From the NCBI GenBank assembly GCA_018650845.1, contig JABIFF010000012.1:124001-188000 (forward strand): a stretch of 64,000 bases of DNA. The letters are read 5' to 3'. The notes beneath the pieces are model-generated. The model made no database searches and was not told the DNA's origin. It saw only the letters and a program-made list of their open reading frames with translations. Positions 7,428-17,592 of the stretch are shown here, piece after piece. The first letter of the stretch is position 1. Every line of letters starts with the position of its first letter. The translations under genes were made by a program, and so were the position numbers. Source of the stretch: Chloroflexota bacterium (lineage in GTDB: Bacteria; Chloroflexota; Dehalococcoidia; Lucifugimonadales; Lucifugimonadaceae).

Positions 7428-9650
7428 CTAAACAGCGTCGATAATTGCGTTCAGAGTGTCGCTCGGGTTCATCGCCTCGGCAAGCAATTTGTCATCGCCC
7501 TTGTAGTAACCACCGAGCTTCTGAGCATCACCTTGTGAATCATTGATTTCGCCAATGATCTTGTCTTCGTTCTCGGCCATAGCCGCAGCAACCGAAGCGA
7601 ATCGCTTGGCGAGTTCAGGATCAGCCGTCTGCGCAGCCAGTGCCTCAGCCCAGTAGTACGTGAGGTAGAACGTGCTGCCACGGTTGTCCATCTCATTCAC
7701 CTTGCGTGAAGGAATACGGCCGCTTTCGAGGTATTTGCCCGTAGCCGCATCCAGAGCGTCTCCGAGAATACCGGCGCCTGCATTATCGAACTGCTCGCTC
7801 AAGTGCTGCAGCGAGGCTGCTAGAGCCATGTACTCACCAAGTGAGTCCCAACGCAGGTGCCCTTCTTCTTCGAACTGCTCCACGTGCTTAGGAGCTGATC
7901 CACCAGCACCCGTCTCGAACAGTCCTCCGCCGTTCAACAATGGAACAACGGAAAGCATTCGAGCACTTGTGCCAATTTCAAGAATTGGGAACAGGTCGGT
8001 TAGGTAGTCACGAAGCACGTTTCCGGTAACCGAAATCGTGTCCTCGCCCTTACGAATTCGTTCGAGAGAAACATTGATTGCGTCGACCGGAGCGAGAATT
8101 CGAATGTCGAGTCCATCGGTGTCTTCGTCCGGCAGGTATGCATTTACCTTCTTGATAACTTCAGCGTCGTGGCCACGTGAACTATCGAGCCAGAAAATCG
8201 CTGGCGAACCAGTCGCACGTGCTCGTCGCACCGCTAGCTTGACCCAGTCTTTGATCGGCTCGTCCTTGGTCTGGCACGCACGCCAGATATCGCCAATCTC
8301 AACATCATGCGAAAGCAGAGTTGCCCCTGCAGCATCGACGATTCGAATCGTTCCTGCTGACTCAGCTTCGAAAGTCTTGTCATGCGATCCGTACTCTTCG
8401 GCTTTCTGAGCCATCAGACCAACGTTTGGAACACTACCCATCGTTGCAGGATCGAGCTTACCGTTTGCCTGGCAATCTTCCACAGTCGCAGCGAAAATGC
8501 CGGCGTATGTGGAATCAGGAATAACGGCCTTCACATCTTGAAGTTCGTCGTTGGCGTTCCACATCTGTCCGCCGTCTCGAATCATCGGAGGCATCGAGGC
8601 GTCGATGATCACATCGCTTGGAACGTGCAGGTTCGTGATGCCCTTGGCCGAGTTGACCATCGCAATTCCAGGACCGTTTGCGAAGTCTTTTTCGATGTCG
8701 GAGACGATCGTGCCTTCAGGGTCTCGTGCAAGTCCTGCGAGTTTGGCAAGAACATCGCCGAAACCATTGTTCGGGTTCGCACCCAGCTCGTTGATTTCAG
8801 GTTCGTGATTGGTGAACAGGTTCGAGAAATAAGTTCGAACAGCGTGTCCAAACAGAATCGGGTCGGAAACCTTCATCATCGTCGCTTTCAAGTGCAACGA
8901 GTAGAGAATGTCTTTCTCTTTGGCATCCTTCACCTGAGCGTCGAAGAAATCGATCAACGCCTTGCGGCTCATGAACGTTGCATCCAGCACTTCGCCAGCT
9001 AGAAGAGGCAGTGCGCCGATCAGAGTCGTTACTTTGCCGTTCTTGGCAACATGCTCGATTTTAGCCGTGGTTGCTTCGCCCAATGTGACCGACTTCTCGT
9101 TGTGGAAGAAATCGCCACCAGTCATCGTCGAAACATGTGACTTCGAATCGGTTGGCCAGTCTTTCATCCGGCCTGGGTTCGACTTTGCAAAATCTTTTAC
9201 AGCCTTGGGAGCACGTCGATCTGAGTTGCCCTGTCGTAGAACAGGGTTCACGGCACTTCCCATTGCCTTGCCGTAGCGGGCCAGAGCGTCCTTCTCGGCG
9301 TCGGTGCCGGGGTCGTCTGGATAGTCAGGAAGTGCGTAACCCTGAGATTGAAGCTCAGCGATACATTCCTTCATCTGCGGGGTCGAAGCCGATATGTTTG
9401 GAAGCTTGATGATGTTGGCTTCTGGAAGTTCAACCAATCGACCAAGCTCAGCAAGATCGTCGTCTACAGCTTTGTCGCCAAGCAGTTCAGGGAACTGTGC
9501 GAGCACTCGTGCTGCGAGTGAAATATCACGGGTTTCCATCTCCACACCGGCGGTTTTGACGAAGGCGCTGATCGCCCGAAGAAACGCATGCGTCGCAAGT
9601 GCCGGGGCCTCATCGGTCCACGTGTAAATGATCGAAGGAGATTGGGTCAT
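7428..9650 (-). CDS. icd: NADP-dependent isocitrate dehydrogenase, monomeric type
   Basis: Oxidatively decarboxylates isocitrate to 2-oxoglutarate in the TCA cycle. The 740-residue size and sequence ([18 protein letters not shown] at the N-terminus, [67 protein letters not shown]) are those of the large monomeric class, unrelated in length to the common ~410-residue dimeric enzyme. It is transcribed alone with its own terminator. It lies near the methylcitrate genes, which feed succinate and pyruvate into the same central metabolism. Confidence 0.97.
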   Translation of the reverse strand: MTQSPSIIYTWTDEAPALATHAFLRAISAFVKTAGVEMETRDISLAARVLAQFPELLGDKAVDDDLAELGRLVELPEANIIKLPNISASTPQMKECIAELQSQGYALPDYPDDPGTDAEKDALARYGKAMGSAVNPVLRQGNSDRRAPKAVKDFAKSNPGRMKDWPTDSKSHVSTMTGGDFFHNEKSVTLGEATTAKIEHVAKNGKVTTLIGALPLLAGEVLDATFMSRKALIDFFDAQVKDAKEKDILYSLHLKATMMKVSDPILFGHAVRTYFSNLFTNHEPEINELGANPNNGFGDVLAKLAGLARDPEGTIVSDIEKDFANGPGIAMVNSAKGITNLHVPSDVIIDASMPPMIRDGGQMWNANDELQDVKAVIPDSTYAGIFAATVEDCQANGKLDPATMGSVPNVGLMAQKAEEYGSHDKTFEAESAGTIRIVDAAGATLLSHDVEIGDIWRACQTKDEPIKDWVKLAVRRARATGSPAIFWLDSSRGHDAEVIKKVNAYLPDEDTDGLDIRILAPVDAINVSLERIRKGEDTISVTGNVLRDYLTDLFPILEIGTSARMLSVVPLLNGGGLFETGAGGSAPKHVEQFEEEGHLRWDSLGEYMALAASLQHLSEQFDNAGAGILGDALDAATGKYLESGRIPSRKVNEMDNRGSTFYLTYYWAEALAAQTADPELAKRFASVAAAMAENEDKIIGEINDSQGDAQKLGGYYKGDDKLLAEAMNPSDTLNAIIDAV

Positions 9651-9783
9651 GGTGATCGCTATCGAAACTGCCGTGCTACGGCTGACAAATTGCCAACTAT
9701 GTGAAGGTCAAACGGCAATCAAGTATATGACTTAATTTGATCCGTTAACGAACACCTAGTCTGAGTTGCGTGTGAGAGCGGGT

Positions 9784-10146
9784 TTACTTCTTGAAGAAGC
9801 CGACATCATCTGAGATGTACTCTTCGCGAATTGGCGACCATATATCGAGCGCGGTGCAACCGTTCTCAGTCGCTACTACTCGGTGAGGTACATCGCCCGG
9901 AATCACGTAGTGATCGCCTTCAGTTAGCAGCTGTTCCGAATCGCCGACGTAGAACCAGGCTGCGCCTTCGAGCACTCGCCCACATTGTTCATGCGGGTGT
10001 GAATGCTCTGGCACTTCGGTATCGGGATCAATATCGATAATTCCCATCATGATCTTCTCGCCCCAGATCAGGCGAGCGTAGACGCCGGGAAGCAACTCTC
10101 GCTTCTCGACATCGTTTTCGCTATAGAAGAATTTTTCGGGAAGCAT
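9784..10146 (-). CDS. Cupin domain protein
   Basis: A 120-residue single-domain cupin. Motif 1 is visible as HSHPHEQCGRVLEG (metal-binding His/His/Glu) and motif 2 as DHYVIPGDVPHRVVA. It starts 19 bp after the stop of the TPP-enzyme gene on the same strand, so the two are probably co-transcribed. Small cupins of this form may be isomerases, dioxygenases or sensors; the sequence does not decide. Confidence 0.75.
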   Translation of the reverse strand: MLPEKFFYSENDVEKRELLPGVYARLIWGEKIMMGIIDIDPDTEVPEHSHPHEQCGRVLEGAAWFYVGDSEQLLTEGDHYVIPGDVPHRVVATENGCTALDIWSPIREEYISDDVGFFKK

Positions 10147-10165
10147 AGTTCGGTCCTAATTTGCC

Positions 10166-11845
10166 CTAGCCGTGTGAGCCAGTCTTACGGCTGATAGCAG
10201 CCTCAGCAACCGGGCTAATCACCTGTTCGATATCGATATTCAGCAACGCCGGACCATCGTGATCGAACGCACGCTTCATCGCACCGTCAAGGTCTTCAAC
10301 CTTGGTGACATGTTCGCCGTAAGCACCAAGCCCTTGAGCCACAACGTCGTATCGAGTAGGTAGAAGGTCGGTCCATACAGGTCGACCGTACAGGCCCTTT
10401 TGAATCTGCCAGTCGATGCCCCAGATTGAGTTGTTTCCAATGAACATTTTCACCGGCAAGTTGTGACGCACCATGGTGTCGATCTCCATGCCATTGAAGC
10501 CAAGAGAACCATCACCGTTACCAAGGACAACCTTGCTATCGGGCAGCGCCACCTGCGCGCCTAGTGCGTAAGGCAGTGCCACACCGATCATGCCGAAGCT
10601 TGAAACGTTGTGGAATCGGTAAGGATTGTCACGCTTGATAGAAGCTCGCAGGAAGTGGCAGTAGTCTCCGCCATCCCACGTAACGTGCGTGTCATCATCG
10701 ATAAATTTCTGGAGCGAGTTCGAAATGTCCATCGGGTGCATCGGGTTCTCGCCCTTGGCAAGATCGGCAAGACTCGCGTGCCAGTCGTCGTAAGACGTTC
10801 GCAATCGGCTGACCCATTCAGTTCGCTCTGACCAGTTTCGCTTTTCAGCGGAATCTGCCATTTGGGTAACGATTGGTCCAATGTCGCCAACAATTCCAAC
10901 AGCGGCCGTGCGAGCACGAGCGACTTGCGCTGGTGACGGATCGACAACAATAAATTTCGTGTCACTGGCGAACGGTGGGTTGCCACCAAAACCGTTCGTG
11001 TAGTCGAGTTTTTTACCCAGCATTAAAACAACGTCGGCATCACCAACATTTTTCACTGTCAGGTTGAGGGGTTGGTAGCCAAGTCCCATCGAGTATTCGT
11101 GAGAATCAGGAATCAATGCACGGGCCGAATCTTCAGAGAAGAACGGAATTCGCATCGTCTCAACAAGTCGCTGCATTTCTTCAGGTAGAGCCGTTGCGCC
11201 AGCCGATGAGCCAGCGAATATGACTGGTCGCTGAGCTGAGTTCAATATGTCTATCGCACGTTCGACTTGAGCAGGATCGCCAAGTACGTTCAGCGGTGTG
11301 CCGTACTCGTTTGGAGCGTAGCGTGCAACTTCCGCATCATCGACTTCAGCCATTTGAAAATCGTGCGGAATCGTGAGGTGAACAGGACCCTGTCGACCGC
11401 TTAGTGCAGTTCGAAATGCGAGGGCAACGTACTCTGGAATTCGAGCTGCGGTTGGAACGTCCCAAGCGCCTTTGGTAATGTGACGAGCAGCACCGATTTG
11501 ATCGAACTCCTGCATAGCTCCTCGACCCATGTTTGCCGATTCAGCAGAGCCAGCGATATTGACCAGCGGAGCCTCTGAGTGCATGGCGTTCGCTAGCGCT
11601 GGAAGTGCATTGGCGTGACCGGGTGTGGTCGAAAGCATCACACCGGCCTTGTTCAAGATTCTCGAGTACGAGTCGGCTGCATGAGCACCACCTGATTCGT
11701 GCCGGAAGTCGATCATCCGCAGCGGTGCGTCGAACATAGTGTCGAGCATGTGCAAAATGTGGTCGCCAGCGATGCCGAACACTGTGTCGACACCCTCAGC
11801 GCGGAGAGCACGAATTAGAAGATCACTACCAGTAGTTTTTGGCAT
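10166..11845 (-). CDS. Thiamine-pyrophosphate-dependent enzyme, acetolactate synthase-like
   Basis: A 559-residue three-domain TPP enzyme: N-terminal Pyr domain with the activating glutamate in DFRHESGGAHAADSYSR (E50), a central domain with PVIFAGSSAGA, and a C-terminal PP domain with NGDGSLGFNGMEI...GNN for the Mg-diphosphate site. The family includes acetolactate synthase, oxalyl-CoA decarboxylase, benzoylformate decarboxylase and sulfoacetaldehyde acetyltransferase; no regulatory small subunit or other branched-chain gene is nearby, so a catabolic 2-oxoacid decarboxylase is as likely as IlvB. The cupin gene follows in the same operon. Confidence 0.8.
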   Translation of the reverse strand: MPKTTGSDLLIRALRAEGVDTVFGIAGDHILHMLDTMFDAPLRMIDFRHESGGAHAADSYSRILNKAGVMLSTTPGHANALPALANAMHSEAPLVNIAGSAESANMGRGAMQEFDQIGAARHITKGAWDVPTAARIPEYVALAFRTALSGRQGPVHLTIPHDFQMAEVDDAEVARYAPNEYGTPLNVLGDPAQVERAIDILNSAQRPVIFAGSSAGATALPEEMQRLVETMRIPFFSEDSARALIPDSHEYSMGLGYQPLNLTVKNVGDADVVLMLGKKLDYTNGFGGNPPFASDTKFIVVDPSPAQVARARTAAVGIVGDIGPIVTQMADSAEKRNWSERTEWVSRLRTSYDDWHASLADLAKGENPMHPMDISNSLQKFIDDDTHVTWDGGDYCHFLRASIKRDNPYRFHNVSSFGMIGVALPYALGAQVALPDSKVVLGNGDGSLGFNGMEIDTMVRHNLPVKMFIGNNSIWGIDWQIQKGLYGRPVWTDLLPTRYDVVAQGLGAYGEHVTKVEDLDGAMKRAFDHDGPALLNIDIEQVISPVAEAAISRKTGSHG

Positions 11846-11981
11846 ATTTTCGAGTTTTCTATCTTTATCTAAACGGCATCTAGCGGCCGTGCACAGGTCA
11901 ACTTACAAACAGTGCAAAAGATTAGCACCGGATCGTGGAATGTGGAGTCGAATATCAGAGAGAGATCTACACCACTGAAAA

Positions 11982-13403
11982 TTACTTCGCAGGAACCAAC
12001 AAGTTCATCAGCTCATCAACTGCCATCGATTCGAGTTTCGCCGAATCTGCAAATAATTCAGCCAATCGATCAACTCGCGAATCGTCCAGTTGGGTCGCCA
12101 CTGCAGCTTTGAACTTTGCAGCAAGCAACGGCTTTGCATCTTCACGACGACGACGGTGACCAATCGGATACTCGACGGTCACGTTTTCTGTCGATGAGCC
12201 ATCTTTGAATCGAACCTGCACAGCATTGGCGATAGAACGTTTGTCAGCATCGAGATACTCGTCGGTAAATCGCTGGTCGTGCTTCATCGTCATCTTGTCT
12301 CTTAGGGCATCAACGCGAGGATCAGACGCCACATCATCCTCGTAATCTTCGGCTGTCAGACTGCCCTTCAAAAGACCGATTGCAGTCATGTACTGAATGC
12401 AGTGATCTCGATCAGCAGGGTTGTTTAGAGGGCCTGTTTTGTCGATGATCCTCAACGCAGATTCCTGCGAAGTGATAACGATCTCTTCGATGTCGTCGAG
12501 CCGCGAAGCGACTTCAGAGTGGAGCTTAAAAGCACACTCGACTGCTGTTTGTGCGTGGAACTCGGCTGGGAACGATACCTTGAACAGAATATTCTCCATC
12601 ACGTACGCATCAAGCTCACGCTCAAGTGTGATTTCTTCGCCCTTAAACCAAACGTCCTGAAAGCCCCAGCCGGGTGCAGTCAAAGCCGATGGGTAGCCCA
12701 TCTCGCCAGCCATAGCGTTCATTCCAAAACGCACTGCCCTGCCTAGCGCATCACCAGCTGCCCACGATTTTCGTGAGCCGGTGTTTGGAGCATGCCGGTA
12801 CGTTCGCAAAGTAGCATCCAGCCATGCATTCGAAACAGCGTTTTCGACTTGCTTCACATCGCCACCCAACATTGCAGTAACTACCGCTGTCGAAGCGACT
12901 TTAACCAGCAAGACGTGATCGATACCAACTCGGTTGAATGAATTCTGTAGCGCCAGAACGCCTTGAATTTCGTAAGCCTTGATAGCAGCTTTCAGGACAT
13001 CCTTCACCGTAAATTTATCCGAATCAGACTTACGGCTTAGGTGATCGGCGATAGTCAGAATCGCTCCGAAATTGTCAGATGGGTGTCCCCATTCTGCGGC
13101 GAGCCAAGTGTCGTTGAAATCGAGCCAGCGAATAGCGGCACCGGTATCGAACGCTGCCTTCACAGGGTCAAGTTCGTAACGAGTCCCTATCACTCTTGCG
13201 CCATTTGGAACTATGGTTCCTTCAACGTCAGGTCCGAGCAGCTTTGTGCATGCCTGATAGTCCATAGCCAACATCGCACAGCCGATCGAATCCATCAGTG
13301 TGAGTCGAGCTGTGTCGAGCGCTAGTTCGGAAGTCGGATCGTAATTAACCGCGTACTCTGCGATAGCAGCAATAACGCTGTCGGTCTGTTGTCCCTGTGC
13401 CAC
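11982..13403 (-). CDS. prpD: 2-methylcitrate dehydratase (MmgE/PrpD family)
   Basis: A 473-residue MmgE/PrpD protein, cofactor-free dehydratase converting 2-methylcitrate toward 2-methylaconitate in propionate oxidation. Family features include the early DSIGCAML segment, GTRYELDPVKAAFDTGAAIRWLDFNDTW and the MFGDVKQ-like MLGGDVKQVENAVSNAW. The GTG start overlaps the last base of the upstream prpC stop (TAGTG), indicating translational coupling. Position directly after prpB and prpC makes the methylcitrate role much more likely than other MmgE/PrpD activities. Confidence 0.92.
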   Translation of the reverse strand: MAQGQQTDSVIAAIAEYAVNYDPTSELALDTARLTLMDSIGCAMLAMDYQACTKLLGPDVEGTIVPNGARVIGTRYELDPVKAAFDTGAAIRWLDFNDTWLAAEWGHPSDNFGAILTIADHLSRKSDSDKFTVKDVLKAAIKAYEIQGVLALQNSFNRVGIDHVLLVKVASTAVVTAMLGGDVKQVENAVSNAWLDATLRTYRHAPNTGSRKSWAAGDALGRAVRFGMNAMAGEMGYPSALTAPGWGFQDVWFKGEEITLERELDAYVMENILFKVSFPAEFHAQTAVECAFKLHSEVASRLDDIEEIVITSQESALRIIDKTGPLNNPADRDHCIQYMTAIGLLKGSLTAEDYEDDVASDPRVDALRDKMTMKHDQRFTDEYLDADKRSIANAVQVRFKDGSSTENVTVEYPIGHRRRREDAKPLLAAKFKAAVATQLDDSRVDRLAELFADSAKLESMAVDELMNLLVPAK

Positions 13404-14518
13404 TATCCGCGATCTCCAATAGCTACGTAAGGCCTAGCTTCTGGTCCTGTGTAATCCGACAGAGGTCGAATCAGCTTGTTATCAGCACGTTGTTCGATAA
13501 CGTGAGCAATCCAGCCCGATGTGCGAGCGATAACGAATACGGGGGTGAACATCGCTGTTGGAATTCCGCACATGTGGTACGCCGTCGCTGCGTAGAAATC
13601 GAGATTCGGGAACATACCCTTCTCTCGCATCATCACTTCCTCAAGTCGTTCTGAAATGTCGTAGTAAGAAGTATTTCCAGCAGCCTCGGAAAGCTGTCGA
13701 GCAAGGTCTTTGACGATTGGTGAACGTGGGTCGCCATTCTTGTAAACCCTGTGACCAAATCCCATGACGAGTCGGCGCGCTTCCAACATGTGCAGAAGCG
13801 ACTTTTCGGCGTCCTGCGGTGAATCGAACGAGGAAACGAGTTCCATAGCGGCTTCGTTGGCTCCACCGTGAAGTGGACCCCGAAGTGCACCAATTGCTCC
13901 AGCAATTGCCGAGTAAGTGTCAGAAAGGGTTGAAGTGATAACCCGTGCCGTAAATGTCGAAGCGTTAAATTCGTGCTCGGCGTACAAGATTAGGGTGGTA
14001 TCGAGAGCGTCACGCTTCAACGGGTCGGCCGGTTTACCCGACATCAGGCTGAGGAAGTGACCTGCAACGGTGTCTTCATCCGACTCAGTATCGATTCGTT
14101 CGTTACGCAGGTGAAAGCGGTACCAGTAGGCAAGCATCGAGCCGAAGCTGGCGGTTAGTCGGTCACCAACTGAAACTGCCGTTCGGCCGCTTTCGCCTTC
14201 AGTTTCCAAAGTGCCAAGCAGCGACGTCCCAGTGCGCAAAACATCCATCGGGTGGGTGGAGGCAGGAAGTGCTTCAAGTAGAGTTTTCAGTGCGTCAGGA
14301 AGTGTTCGAAGTCCGGCAAGTTTTTTCTTGTAGGCATCCAGTTCGTTTTGTCCCGGAAGCTTGCCGTAGATAAGCAGATACGCGACTTCCTCGAAAGTCG
14401 AATTCGCAGCCAAGTCGGTGATCGAGTAGCCACGATAAGTCAGTCCAACGTCAGCCTGACCAACGGTTGAAATCGCTGACGAACCTGCCGTTACACCGTT
14501 GAGTCCCGATGAAGTCAT
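13403..14518 (-). CDS. prpC: 2-methylcitrate synthase / citrate synthase
   Basis: A 371-residue citrate-synthase-family enzyme that condenses propionyl-CoA (or acetyl-CoA) with oxaloacetate. Catalytic landmarks are the histidine in [12 protein letters not shown], the second histidine in [15 protein letters not shown] and the aspartate in [12 protein letters not shown]. The short length is that of PrpC/type II-like enzymes lacking the N-terminal extension. It lies between prpB and prpD and ends in a 1-base overlap with prpD, which supports methylcitrate synthase; dual use as the TCA citrate synthase is possible. Confidence 0.9.
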   Translation of the reverse strand: MTSSGLNGVTAGSSAISTVGQADVGLTYRGYSITDLAANSTFEEVAYLLIYGKLPGQNELDAYKKKLAGLRTLPDALKTLLEALPASTHPMDVLRTGTSLLGTLETEGESGRTAVSVGDRLTASFGSMLAYWYRFHLRNERIDTESDEDTVAGHFLSLMSGKPADPLKRDALDTTLILYAEHEFNASTFTARVITSTLSDTYSAIAGAIGALRGPLHGGANEAAMELVSSFDSPQDAEKSLLHMLEARRLVMGFGHRVYKNGDPRSPIVKDLARQLSEAAGNTSYYDISERLEEVMMREKGMFPNLDFYAATAYHMCGIPTAMFTPVFVIARTSGWIAHVIEQRADNKLIRPLSDYTGPEARPYVAIGDRG

Positions 14519-14541
14519 TTCGATTGTTTCCTATCTTGGAT

Positions 14542-15438
14542 TTAGTTAGCGTTCTGGTCGTTCGACTCAGCATCGAACAGTTCATCCAGCTTGCTTTCGT
14601 ACGTGTGATATTCGAGATATTCGTAGAGTTCGTCACGAGTTTGAAGATCGCCAACAACACTCTGTTGAGTGCCTTCAGTGCGGATGACCCTAAGTGCATT
14701 TTCAGCGGCTTTGTTGGCTGCCCGAAACGCTGTTAGCGGATACAAGGCGATATCGACATAAACGCTAGCCAGCTGTTCGACAGTAAACGCCGGTGTCTTG
14801 CCGAACTCGGTTAGATTCGCAAGCAGCGGAACACCGACAGCATCTTTAAATTTCTTGAAATCGCTAAGTTCCGTAACTGCCTCAGCGAAGATCATGTCGG
14901 CACCAGCTTCAACATAGGCAACGGAGCGAGCAATCGCGGCGTCTACGCCTTCACCGGCGATAGCATCAGTTCGAGCCATCAGCACGAAATCGTCGTACTC
15001 TTTGGCATCGGCAGCAGCCTTTAGGCGATCGCACATCTCTGTTGTTGAAACGATTTGCTTGCCGGGTCGGTGACCGCAGCGCTTTGCTTGCACCTGATCT
15101 TCAATGTGAACACCAGCCGCGCCGGCTCGCGCCATCTCTTTCATGGTGCGTGCAATCATGAACGCCCCACCCCAGCCGGTATCGACATCCACCAGTAGCG
15201 GCAGATCAGTAGCAGCGGTTATACGACGAACGTCTTCGAGCACGTTGTCGAGAGTTGTCATCCCTAGATCGGGAAGACCGTACGAGGCTGTCGCAACTCC
15301 CGATCCTGAGAGATACAGGGCATTGAAGCCAGCAGCTTCCGCCATTACGGCGTGGTAGGGATTCGTGACCCCGACTAACTGCAGCGGTGATTCAACCTGA
15401 ATTACGGAAATGAGCGATGTACCGGGAAGCATTTTCAT
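14542..15438 (-). CDS. prpB: 2-methylisocitrate lyase
   Basis: A 298-residue member of the isocitrate lyase/PEP mutase superfamily. It has the catalytic loop KRCGHRPGK (C121) and the metal-binding VDVDTGWGG. Known role: splits 2-methylisocitrate into pyruvate and succinate, the last step of the methylcitrate cycle. It is first in prpB-prpC-prpD with a 23-bp gap to prpC. The aconitase-like isomerase for the cycle is not in the window. Propionyl-CoA may come from branched-chain, odd-chain or sterol-like substrates. Confidence 0.93.
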   Translation of the reverse strand: MKMLPGTSLISVIQVESPLQLVGVTNPYHAVMAEAAGFNALYLSGSGVATASYGLPDLGMTTLDNVLEDVRRITAATDLPLLVDVDTGWGGAFMIARTMKEMARAGAAGVHIEDQVQAKRCGHRPGKQIVSTTEMCDRLKAAADAKEYDDFVLMARTDAIAGEGVDAAIARSVAYVEAGADMIFAEAVTELSDFKKFKDAVGVPLLANLTEFGKTPAFTVEQLASVYVDIALYPLTAFRAANKAAENALRVIRTEGTQQSVVGDLQTRDELYEYLEYHTYESKLDELFDAESNDQNAN

Positions 15439-15493
15439 GGTGAGCAGATTGTATTCCGCTTGCGTTCACCTTGAAACGGCAGAGTTTGACGAA

Positions 15494-16348
15494 CTAGCCC
15501 CAGAATGCGTCGAAGAACACCAGCGGTGAAACCGCCAAAAGCACGATACCAACCACAAGCCGAAGCTTTCGTGAGTCAACATCGCCACCCATGCGTGCGC
15601 CAGCGAACATTCCGACCATCGCCGGTACTCCGATTGCTGCAACCAGTAGCCAATCGACACGACCGCGAATCAGGTGGCCGGTGAATCCAGATGAGCCAAC
15701 GAGAATTGTGAGCGCAAGATTGGTGCCAGCTGCGAGCGATGGTTTCATCTTCAAGACGTGTATTAGCGCTGGCATTCGTAGAACGCCTAGAGCGAGTCCG
15801 ACTGCACCACCGATGAGACCGATTCCAAATCCTACGAAGCTCTCTCGAGCAACAGTCTTAGTGTTGAGATCGCCTCGACCAGCACTTGGGTCAGTGTCTT
15901 CGGCTGAGACCTTCTTGCTGCGTAGCTCACCCATCGCCCGCGTGATCATCATTACCGCTGACCAAACAAGAAGCAGAGCCACGATGGTGAGCAGTACCGT
16001 ACGAGATACAAGATCGGCGTACAGCCCACCTACGAACGATCCACCGATTGCCGGAATTCCGATCACCAGCACCACCCGATAAACGATTCTGTGCTGAAGA
16101 ATTGCAGGCCATGAACCAGCAAGTGAGCCCAACACACTAACGAACAAGTTCGTGCTTGCTGCGAGTAGCGGATCGACACCAATCGCTGTCATCACGGGGA
16201 GTCGCACTACACCGAGTGCAATTCCAACGATTCCGCCAACGATTCCGACGATCAATGACATGATCGCCAGACCGGTTAGCTGGACACCCGATAGCTCTGC
16301 ACCCGTAAGCGCCAGAGTCGAGACTGCCGAAGTTGCGTCGATAGGCAC
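15494..16348 (-). CDS. TauE/SafE-family membrane transporter (sulfite exporter family)
   Basis: A 284-residue polytopic protein with about eight hydrophobic segments. The two halves are internal repeats, each opening with a glycine-rich motif, GIVGGIVGIALGVVRLPVM and GLIGGAVGLALGVLRMPALI, as is typical of PF01925. Members export or import sulfite, sulfoacetate, sulfolactate or other organic anions. The gene sits 55 bp before prpB on the same strand, which may or may not mean a shared transcript. The substrate is unknown. Confidence 0.85.
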   Translation of the reverse strand: MPIDATSAVSTLALTGAELSGVQLTGLAIMSLIVGIVGGIVGIALGVVRLPVMTAIGVDPLLAASTNLFVSVLGSLAGSWPAILQHRIVYRVVLVIGIPAIGGSFVGGLYADLVSRTVLLTIVALLLVWSAVMMITRAMGELRSKKVSAEDTDPSAGRGDLNTKTVARESFVGFGIGLIGGAVGLALGVLRMPALIHVLKMKPSLAAGTNLALTILVGSSGFTGHLIRGRVDWLLVAAIGVPAMVGMFAGARMGGDVDSRKLRLVVGIVLLAVSPLVFFDAFWG

Positions 16349-16532
16349 TAAACCGCCACCCTAGATTTAAGGGCGGCTTCATCGACTGTTGCGCTTTGGC
16401 GGCGACAACAGTCGGACGGACAGTCGGTGGAGTCAGAATCGAGTTCGGGCAACATTTTCTCTTTAGAAACTAAATCGTTGAGAAATCGATTTTATCGTCG
16501 CCCAGCATCTGCGCAACAGCTACGTCGTCTAA

Positions 16533-17435
16533 TTATTTACCGACGAGATCGAGACTTTCGAGCAGGCTGTCGATTTCCTTGTAGTGCCCGGCGTCGGGAC
16601 GCAGCGCCGGATGTCGAGCAAAATCAGATCCTTCAGAGAAGACTCCACGTCGAACCATGATGTGCTTGTAGATCCAGTTGGCGAATCCCTGCCCTTGAGC
16701 AAGCATTCCGAACAGAGCAGCGTGTCGACGCATTTCAACGTTCGCAGCTTCTTTGTCGCCAGCCTGGTAGTGATCCCAAACCCTTACGAACATGTCGGGC
16801 AATGTCGATCCGGGCATTGTGCCGACCGATCCACGATCAAATTCTTCGACTGCGAATGCGCCACCGGCTCCACCGAACAGAACTAGTCCAGTTCCTTCAG
16901 CGAGTTTTTGAGTCTCGCCCATGCGTGGGATAGTCGGAGGAGTTTCTACCTTGATGTAGCAAAGATTCTCATGTCGCTCAGCACACGCTACAGCCATCGC
17001 TGGCGGAACAGGAGCGGTGTTTTGGTCTTGCAAGAAAATAGGTACAGAAACCGCTTCAGCGATTTTGCCGAAGTATTCCATGTTCTCTGAGGCAGGCACG
17101 GGAATGAACGATGTTGGTCGAATCATCAGTGCGTCGGCACCGAGTTCTACGGCTCGCTTGGAAAGCGCGACCGCGACGTCGGTTCCTTCGCCACCGGTGT
17201 TCATGACCACCTTCACTCGACCGTTGTTGACTCGAACGACAGTGCTAAGAATCAGGTCTCGTTCTTCTTCAGTGAACTTGTAAATCTCGGTGGCGACCGC
17301 GATGCCGAGGCCATGTACGCCCTTGCCGATCATCCATTCGACCTGGTTTTCGAGGTCTTCAATCACCAACTGCCCTTTTTCGTTTATAGGAGCAGAGAGG
17401 ATTGGGTATACACCCTTCATTGAACGGTCTGGCAT
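16533..17435 (-). CDS. Dihydrodipicolinate synthase-family aldolase/lyase
   Basis: A 300-residue (beta/alpha)8 barrel of the DapA/N-acetylneuraminate lyase superfamily. The Schiff-base lysine is in LCYIKVETPP and the substrate-carboxylate region is MNTGGEG. The catalytic tyrosine of true DapA (lYNxP) is replaced by FLQDQNTAP, so lysine synthesis is unlikely. It belongs instead to the broad set of 2-keto-3-deoxy sugar acid or related lyases. Neighbours (TauE exporter, Na+ decarboxylase subunits) suggest catabolism of a carboxylic acid, but this is inference. Confidence 0.8.
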   Translation of the reverse strand: MPDRSMKGVYPILSAPINEKGQLVIEDLENQVEWMIGKGVHGLGIAVATEIYKFTEEERDLILSTVVRVNNGRVKVVMNTGGEGTDVAVALSKRAVELGADALMIRPTSFIPVPASENMEYFGKIAEAVSVPIFLQDQNTAPVPPAMAVACAERHENLCYIKVETPPTIPRMGETQKLAEGTGLVLFGGAGGAFAVEEFDRGSVGTMPGSTLPDMFVRVWDHYQAGDKEAANVEMRRHAALFGMLAQGQGFANWIYKHIMVRRGVFSEGSDFARHPALRPDAGHYKEIDSLLESLDLVGK

Positions 17436-17592
17436 TGTCTAAATTCTCCGAGTCGAATCGAGTCACGAACCAAATTCAACGGTTCGCGTTCATGTACGTG
17501 GCGGATATTCGCGCCAGCACGGAAGAAGTGCAACAGGCGACGAACGTCGAAATACGAATTTCAGCGGAAGCTATGAGAGAGCGTTAGCTTGG

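Noticed and set aside
8382-9002. 206-codon plus-strand ORF opposite the isocitrate dehydrogenase gene
   Set aside because: It lies wholly antisense to a secure gene and has the cysteine/arginine-rich, non-family composition of a shadow frame.
16533-17435. True dihydrodipicolinate synthase for lysine synthesis
   Set aside because: The catalytic tyrosine motif is missing and no lysine-pathway gene is near.
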